The position numbers and the translations under genes were made by a program. Positions 30,807-34,346 of a stretch of DNA of 34,346 nt are shown piece after piece; position 1 is the stretch's first letter, and each line of letters begins with the position of its first letter. The notes beneath the pieces were generated by a model. It searched no databases. It saw nothing but the letters and a program-made list of their open reading frames with translations, and had not been told where the DNA came from. The DNA lies in contig JAFUWF010000025.1 in NCBI GenBank assembly GCA_017483575.1, positions 1 through 34,346 on the forward strand, read 5' to 3'. The DNA is from Bacteroidales bacterium (GTDB lineage: Bacteria; Bacteroidota; Bacteroidia; Bacteroidales; P3).

Positions 30807-32219
30807 TATCTGCTGCATCACCTGCTGCGCCAGCTCGCCCGCGCGGGCCTCGGTGGCGGCTTCGCTGTAGATGCGGATGATGGGCTCGGTGTTGCTCTTG
30901 CGCAGGTGCACCCAGCCGTCGGCGAAGTCAATCTTCACGCCGTCGATGGTGGTCACCGTTGGACCGCCGGCATCTTGCCGGCATTCGCGATAGTGGCTTG
31001 CAACTTTCTCCAGCAACGCGTCGACGTCCATCTCCGGCGTCAGGTCCTTGCGGTTCTTGCTGATGATGTATTCGGGGTAGGTCTTGCGCAATTCGCTGAT
31101 CTTCATGCCCTTCTTGGCTAGCAGGGTGAGGAAGAGCGCCACGCCAACGAGGGCGTCGCGGCCGTAGTGCAGCTCGGGATAGATGACGCCTCCGTTGCCC
31201 TCGCCGCCGATGACGGCGTGGGTCTCGCGCATCAGGGTGGTGACATTCACCTCGCCCACGGCGGCGGCGTTGTACTCACAACCGGCGTACCGGCGCGTGA
31301 CGTCGCGCAGGGCGCGGCTGGACGAGAGGTTGCTCACCGTGTTGCCCGGCGTATGGCTGAGCACGTAGTCGGCCACACTGACCAGCGTGTACTCCTCGCC
31401 GAACATCTCGCCCGTCTCGCACACCAGGGCCAGACGGTCCACATCGGGATCGACGACGATGCCCAGGTCGCAATGGTTCTCGCGCACACAGTCGCTTATC
31501 TGCGTCAGGTTCTGCGGAATAGGCTCGGGGTTGTGGGCGAAGTGACCCGTAGGCTCGCAGTTGAGCTCCACCACCTGCTCCACGCCCAGGCGGCGCAGCA
31601 GACGCGGAATGGCCAGGCCGCCGGTGCTGTTGACGGCATCCACGGCTACCTTGAAGCCGGCCTTGCGGATGGCCTCGGTGTCAACGAGCTTCAGACCCAG
31701 CACGCGCTCGATGTGGCGGTCGATCCAGTCCTCCTCGACGGTCACCTGCCCCAGGTCGTCCACCTCGGCATACTGCAAATCCGGGCTCTCGGCCAGACGC
31801 AGCACCTCTTTGCCCTCGGCGTCAGAGATGAATTCGCCCTTGGCGTTCAGCAGCTTGAGGGCGTTCCAGTGCTTGGGGTTGTGGCTGGCGGTGATGATGA
31901 TGCCGCCGTCGCAGTGGCCGTCGATGACGGTCATCTCGGTCGTCGGGGTCGTGCTCAGGCCCGTCTCCAGCACGTCGACACCCATGCCCTGCAGGGTGCC
32001 CACCACGAGGCGGTCCACCATGGCGCCGCTCAGGCGTGCGTCGCGCCCCACGGCCAGCTTCAGCCGGCGACTCTGCGACGCTGCGTCTTTGCAACTTTGC
32101 GACTTCAAAAATGTAGCAAATGCTGTGGTGAACTTCACCACGTCTATGGGGCTCAGCCCCTCGCCCGGACGGCCACCGATGGTGCCGCGGATTCCGGAAA
32201 TCGATTTGATAAGGCTCAT
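30804..32219 (-). CDS. glmM: Phosphoglucosamine mutase (phosphohexomutase family)
   Basis: A 471-aa enzyme converting glucosamine-6-phosphate to glucosamine-1-phosphate for UDP-GlcNAc synthesis. The active-site loop is ITASHNPKHWNALK with phosphoserine Ser112. The metal loop is VDPDVDRLAL, the sugar loop GEGNGGVIYP and the phosphate loop KSNTEPIIRIYSEA. The start is set at ATG 32219 (SLIKSISGIRGT), which fits the family; an earlier ATG would add 14 unlikely residues. Two in-frame stretches look like repeat insertions: residues about 39-51 (8-bp GTCGCAAA units) and about 409-418 (GCCGGC palindrome). Both lie outside the active-site loops. Its stop lies in the terminator. No clear promoter upstream. 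Confidence 0.92.
   Translation of the reverse strand: MSLIKSISGIRGTIGGRPGEGLSPIDVVKFTTAFATFLKSQSCKDAASQSRRLKLAVGRDARLSGAMVDRLVVGTLQGMGVDVLETGLSTTPTTEMTVIDGHCDGGIIITASHNPKHWNALKLLNAKGEFISDAEGKEVLRLAESPDLQYAEVDDLGQVTVEEDWIDRHIERVLGLKLVDTEAIRKAGFKVAVDAVNSTGGLAIPRLLRRLGVEQVVELNCEPTGHFAHNPEPIPQNLTQISDCVRENHCDLGIVVDPDVDRLALVCETGEMFGEEYTLVSVADYVLSHTPGNTVSNLSSSRALRDVTRRYAGCEYNAAAVGEVNVTTLMRETHAVIGGEGNGGVIYPELHYGRDALVGVALFLTLLAKKGMKISELRKTYPEYIISKNRKDLTPEMDVDALLEKVASHYRECRQDAGGPTVTTIDGVKIDFADGWVHLRKSNTEPIIRIYSEAATEARAGELAQQVMQQI
30966..30996. repeat. In-frame GCCGGC-N5-GCCGGC palindrome inside glmM
   Basis: GCCGGC ATCTT GCCGGC followed by ATTCGCGATAGTGG; it encodes ECRQDAGGPT of GlmM. It matches the mfd element at 18270 in layout and flanking bases (GCCGGCATT then GATAGTG). 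Same strand orientation in both. Confidence 0.78.
32067..32105. repeat. In-frame 8-bp tandem repeat (GTCGCAAA) inside glmM
   Basis: On the minus strand: GTCGCAAA, GTTGCAAA, GACGCAGC, GTCGCAGA, GTCGC. It encodes SQSCKDAASQSRR between the conserved ATFLK helix and the KLAVGRDARLSG strand. The 39-bp length keeps the frame. Confidence 0.78.
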
Positions 32220-32419
32220 AGTGTTATTTATATCATTATTGTTTTCAATAGTCAGTCCCATAACGCCCCGCCGCCCGCTTTATTGTGTCGCGACCAAAAT
32301 TTTCTTTTCCGTTCACGCACCAACGGAACCCGTAAAACAACCTATCCTATTCGTTAAACAATAATAAACCACCTCTAAAACGTCTCTTTCTAACTTGCAC
32401 GTTTCCAGTGCTTTTGATG

Positions 32420-32495
32420 TATCATACTCTTCCCATCCTCCACCCATTCTCTTTTCCCCCTCGTACCACCCTCTTCGCCGGTAGGATTTGAAGAG
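32420..32495 (+). repeat. Dispersed 76-bp intergenic element, copy B
   Basis: Partner of 18773-18848, gap-free, with the first 20 bases identical. It lies 63 bases upstream of the rpsP -33 box. This copy ends in an inverted repeat (CTCTTC 32471-32476, GAAGAG 32490-32495). The rest of the 423-bp glmM-rpsP gap holds a weak hairpin (TTCCGTT/AACGGAA, 32307-32328) and the rpsP promoter; I see no gene in it. Confidence 0.75.
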
Positions 32496-32558
32496 CCCAT
32501 GGAAACATTATTTTATATTTTTCTCGATAGATTTTTTTACCGGTGGGACAAAAAAATT

Positions 32559-32589
32559 TTTGCCAGTTCGAAAAAAGTTCGTATCTTTG
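32559..32589 (+). promoter_or_regulatory. Promoter of rpsP
   Basis: TTTG (32559-32562), 19-base spacer, TATCTTTG (32582-32589) then CA. A 50-base A-rich leader without a Shine-Dalgarno site leads to the start codon, as expected for highly expressed Bacteroidota genes. Confidence 0.9.
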
Positions 32590-32642
32590 CAGTCTGTTAA
32601 TTTAACAACAAATAGTAATAACAACTTAAAAAACAAACAATT

Positions 32643-33203
32643 ATGCCAGCAAGAATTAGACTTCAGCGTCATGGTAAGAAGAATCAGCCTTTCTACCACA
32701 TCGTTGTTGCGGATGGTCGTGCACCTCGAGATGGAAGATTTATCGAGAAGCTTGGCACCTACAATCCGTTGACCAACCCCGCCACCATCGACCTCAACTT
32801 CGACCGCGCCGTCGAGTGGGTGAAGAATGGTGCCCAGCCCAGCGACACTGTCCGTCGCATCCTCAGCTATAAGGGCGTCCTGCTCCGCCGCCACCTCCAG
32901 ATCGGCGTCGAGAAGGGTGCCATCAGCCAGGAGACCGCCGATGTGCGTTTCAACGAGTGGCTGCAGGCCAAAGAGGCCAAAATCAACAACGTGAAGAGCG
33001 AGGCTGAGAACAACGCCCGCAACACCCGCAAGGCTCGCCTCGAGGCCGAGAAGAAGGCCAACGAGACCAAGGCTGCCGCCGTCGCCGCCAAGCGTCAGGC
33101 TGCCGCCGAAGCCGAGGCTGCCGCCAAGGCCGCTGCCGAAGCCGCCGAGAACGCCGAGGGCGATGCCCCCGCCGCCGAGACCGAGGCTCCCGCCGAGGCC
33201 TAA
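32643..33203 (+). CDS. rpsP: 30S ribosomal protein S16 with long Ala/Glu/Lys tail
   Basis: A 186-aa S16. The first ~85 residues are the conserved ribosomal domain: [56 protein letters not shown]. The rest is a long charged, Ala-rich extension ([20 protein letters not shown]-like), absent from the ~80-residue E. coli protein but usual in Bacteroidota. It has its own promoter and a strong terminator 77 bases after the stop. Confidence 0.97.
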   Translation: MPARIRLQRHGKKNQPFYHIVVADGRAPRDGRFIEKLGTYNPLTNPATIDLNFDRAVEWVKNGAQPSDTVRRILSYKGVLLRRHLQIGVEKGAISQETADVRFNEWLQAKEAKINNVKSEAENNARNTRKARLEAEKKANETKAAAVAAKRQAAAEAEAAAKAAAEAAENAEGDAPAAETEAPAEA

Positions 33204-33255
33204 GACGACAACGGTCCCTTTGTTCAACGACAATTGTTCTCTTTTGTTATTTAAC

Positions 33256-33282
33256 GACAACAGAGACAACAAAGACAACAGA
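33256..33282. repeat. 9-bp tandem repeat GACAACARA
   Basis: Three units (GACAACAGA, GACAACAAA, GACAACAGA) between the rpsP stop and its terminator. Upstream, CTTTGTT (33218-33224) can pair with AACAAAG (33268-33274). Confidence 0.65.
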
Positions 33283-33312
33283 AGGAAGCGCAATATGCGC
33301 TTCCTTCTTTTT
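33280..33312 (+). terminator. Rho-independent terminator of rpsP
   Basis: A 13-bp stem, AGAAGGAAGCGCA (33280-33292) with TGCGCTTCCTTCT (33296-33308), loop ATA, followed by T's to 33312. There is no T-run on the minus strand. Confidence 0.95.
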
Positions 33313-33324
33313 GAAATGGCAAAA

Positions 33325-33341
33325 ATGTACTAGTAGTACAT
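33325..33341. repeat. Perfect palindrome ATGTACTA-G-TAGTACAT at the end of the toxin remnant
   Basis: Two 8-bp arms around one central base. It covers the stop codon of the truncated toxin frame, so it may mark where the toxin gene was broken. Confidence 0.6.
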
Positions 33342-33425
33342 GCCGTTTACGGGTATCAGCCGGAGATGTTCCGGTGACCTTTTCAACTGGCGTTTGAACT
33401 CGACGGTGTAATTGAATACTACCAT
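33330..33425 (-). pseudogene. Truncated RelE/YafQ-like toxin remnant
   Basis: A 31-aa frame starting MVVFNYTVEFKRQLKR, which looks like the first strand and helix of RelE/YafQ-family toxins (usually about 85-100 aa). After about 16 residues it turns into unrelated sequence and stops. It begins 6 bases after the stop of the gene upstream on the same strand, the usual spacing in toxin-antitoxin operons. The catalytic C-terminal part is missing, so it should be inactive. The family call is by resemblance of a short stretch. Confidence 0.5.
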
Positions 33426-33431
33426 GCCTGT

Positions 33432-33686
33432 CTATGCTTCCGCTCTCAGTTCGGCAATCAAATCGTCGAGTGTGGCAAGGTTCTTGCCCGCGAATTTACC
33501 CTCCGTGGCTTCCTGGTAGCCCGTTGTTATCGTTTCGGTGATGAAACGCATCTGGGCATCCTCGGCCTCGTCGGTTGCAACCATTCGGTCAATCGTCACA
33601 CCCTTGATGGCACCGAGGATTTGTTTCAGGCTGGGCAGGAGGCTCACATCGTTGACATTCAAAACAATCTGTGTCGTAATATCCAA
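33432..33686 (-). CDS. Probable antitoxin of a broken toxin-antitoxin pair
   Basis: An 84-aa protein: DITTQIVLNVNDVSLLPSLKQILGAIKGVTIDRM, then a charged helical part ending LATLDDLIAELRAEA. A beta strand, helices and an acidic Leu-rich C-terminus are typical of antitoxins found before RelE/YafQ-like toxins in Bacteroidales. The start is TTG 33686; the frame is open further upstream but runs into the promoter of the neighbouring rightward gene. The partner downstream is truncated, so this is an orphan antitoxin. No promoter of its own is clear. Confidence 0.6.
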   Translation of the reverse strand: MDITTQIVLNVNDVSLLPSLKQILGAIKGVTIDRMVATDEAEDAQMRFITETITTGYQEATEGKFAGKNLATLDDLIAELRAEA

Positions 33687-33746
33687 AAATCTTACATGTT
33701 CCCAATTGCAAAAAAACGCAAATTTTTCGAAACGGCGAAATTCTGT

Positions 33747-33778
33747 TTTGGTTATGTCGGAGAAAAGTTGTATCTTTG
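33747..33778 (+). promoter_or_regulatory. Promoter of the glycine-rich secreted protein gene
   Basis: TTTG (33747-33750), 20-base spacer, TATCTTTG (33771-33778) then CA. The leader to the start codon is about 127 bases, longer than the others here, and A-rich at its end. Confidence 0.87.
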
Positions 33779-33912
33779 CAGGCGTATTTTTGAAGACGAT
33801 GCGAGGTGTGACTGCATATAACTCTTTGATTATTACCTCCTCCTATTAATACTCAGACACTTAGCAAATAATAGAAACGAAAATAAAAAAAAACAACAAA
33901 TAAACAACAACA

Positions 33913-34346
33913 ATGAAACGAAGATTACTTTTGCTGCTTGCCCTGCTGTGCGCAGTCGCGCAGGGGGCATGGGCACAAGCCGACTGGTCTGAAGTCTACA
34001 CATTGACGCAGACCACCTCGGCCGACTGGACGGCCCTGAATACGGGCTCCACCACGGGGCAGACGCTCGGCAGCGCGGGCAATACGACGTACTATTACGT
34101 CAACAGTGACCTTACGTTCACCAACAGCAACGCTGGCGGCAGCGGCCTAACCATCCAAGGCACGGTCTATCTCTACATCCCCTCGGGCGTGACCGTGACC
34201 TGCACGGGCCACAATGCCAGCGGGACCACCGGCGCCGGTGCCGGCGTTGAGCTGGCGGCGGGCAACACGCTCTGCCTTATCGGCGGCGGCACGCTGAACG
34301 CCACGGGCGGCAACGCTGCCAATGGCGGCACCGGCGCGAGCGGCGG
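33913..34346 (+). CDS. Glycine/threonine-rich secreted protein, 3' end beyond the window
   Basis: An open frame from ATG 33913 to the window edge, 144 complete codons. The signal peptide (MKRRLLLLLALLCAVAQGAWAQ) is followed by a beta-rich repetitive region: TYYYVNSDLTFTNSNAGGSGLTIQGTVYLYIPSGVTVTCTG, then GAGAGVELAAGNTLCLIGGGTL and runs of GGN/GGT. This is like beta-helix surface proteins of Bacteroidales, often T9SS cargo with a C-terminal sorting tail; that end is not visible. It has its own strong promoter. Confidence 0.85.
   Translation, partial: MKRRLLLLLALLCAVAQGAWAQADWSEVYTLTQTTSADWTALNTGSTTGQTLGSAGNTTYYYVNSDLTFTNSNAGGSGLTIQGTVYLYIPSGVTVTCTGHNASGTTGAGAGVELAAGNTLCLIGGGTLNATGGNAANGGTGASG

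Noticed and set aside
33687-33770. Upstream extension of the antitoxin frame
   Set aside because: It would read backwards through the promoter of the neighbouring gene and has no ATG start; such frames are common across Bacteroidota promoters.

Overview
The window looks like a chromosome segment of a fairly GC-rich member of the Bacteroidales (Bacteroidota). The evidence is: promoters of the TTTG-N19-21-TAnnTTTG type, A-rich leaders without Shine-Dalgarno sites, a PorX-type PglZ response regulator, a BspA-like protein with a probable type IX secretion (T9SS) tail, PepSY-like and DUF5106/TlpA-like proteins, NhaD, a split transketolase, and S16 with a long Ala/Glu/Lys tail. I see no rRNA, tRNA, CRISPR array, prophage or classical IS.

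Layout. 1-296 is non-coding and ends in a terminator. A leftward block (7028 to 297) reads yidC, a four-helix-bundle gene between two inverted arrays of a 7-bp repeat, nhaD, a 438-aa membrane-anchored protein and two lipoproteins. A rightward block (7268-15026) holds a BspA-like protein, a beta-CASP MBL hydrolase, a NUC1 nuclease, a small lipoprotein, a transketolase N-terminal half without its partner, a CsaA-like tRNA-binding protein, purA and a PepSY-like protein. It ends at a terminator shared with leftward mfd. After a 411-bp gap comes a long rightward run (18941-30764): a 71-aa protein, porX, a 495-aa exported protein, uvrA, a 4-TM protein, mnmE, a TlpA-like protein, an M3 peptidase and a PspC protein. 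A strong bidirectional terminator separates this run from leftward glmM. Then come rpsP, a toxin-antitoxin pair with a truncated toxin (leftward), and the start of a glycine-rich secreted protein cut by the window edge.

The genes are mostly housekeeping: membrane insertion, nucleotide and cell-wall precursor synthesis, DNA repair (mfd and uvrA), tRNA modification and translation. They are mixed with envelope and T9SS functions.

The most unusual feature is the load of short repeats. Arrays of 7-, 8-, 9- and 10-bp units and GC-rich palindromes occur between genes, across stop codons (yidC, porX) and, in frame, inside at least three conserved genes: mfd three times, glmM twice, porX once. The four-helix-bundle gene bounded by inverted heptamer arrays looks like a discrete cassette inserted between yidC and nhaD. 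A separate 76-bp dispersed element occurs in two divergent intergenic regions.
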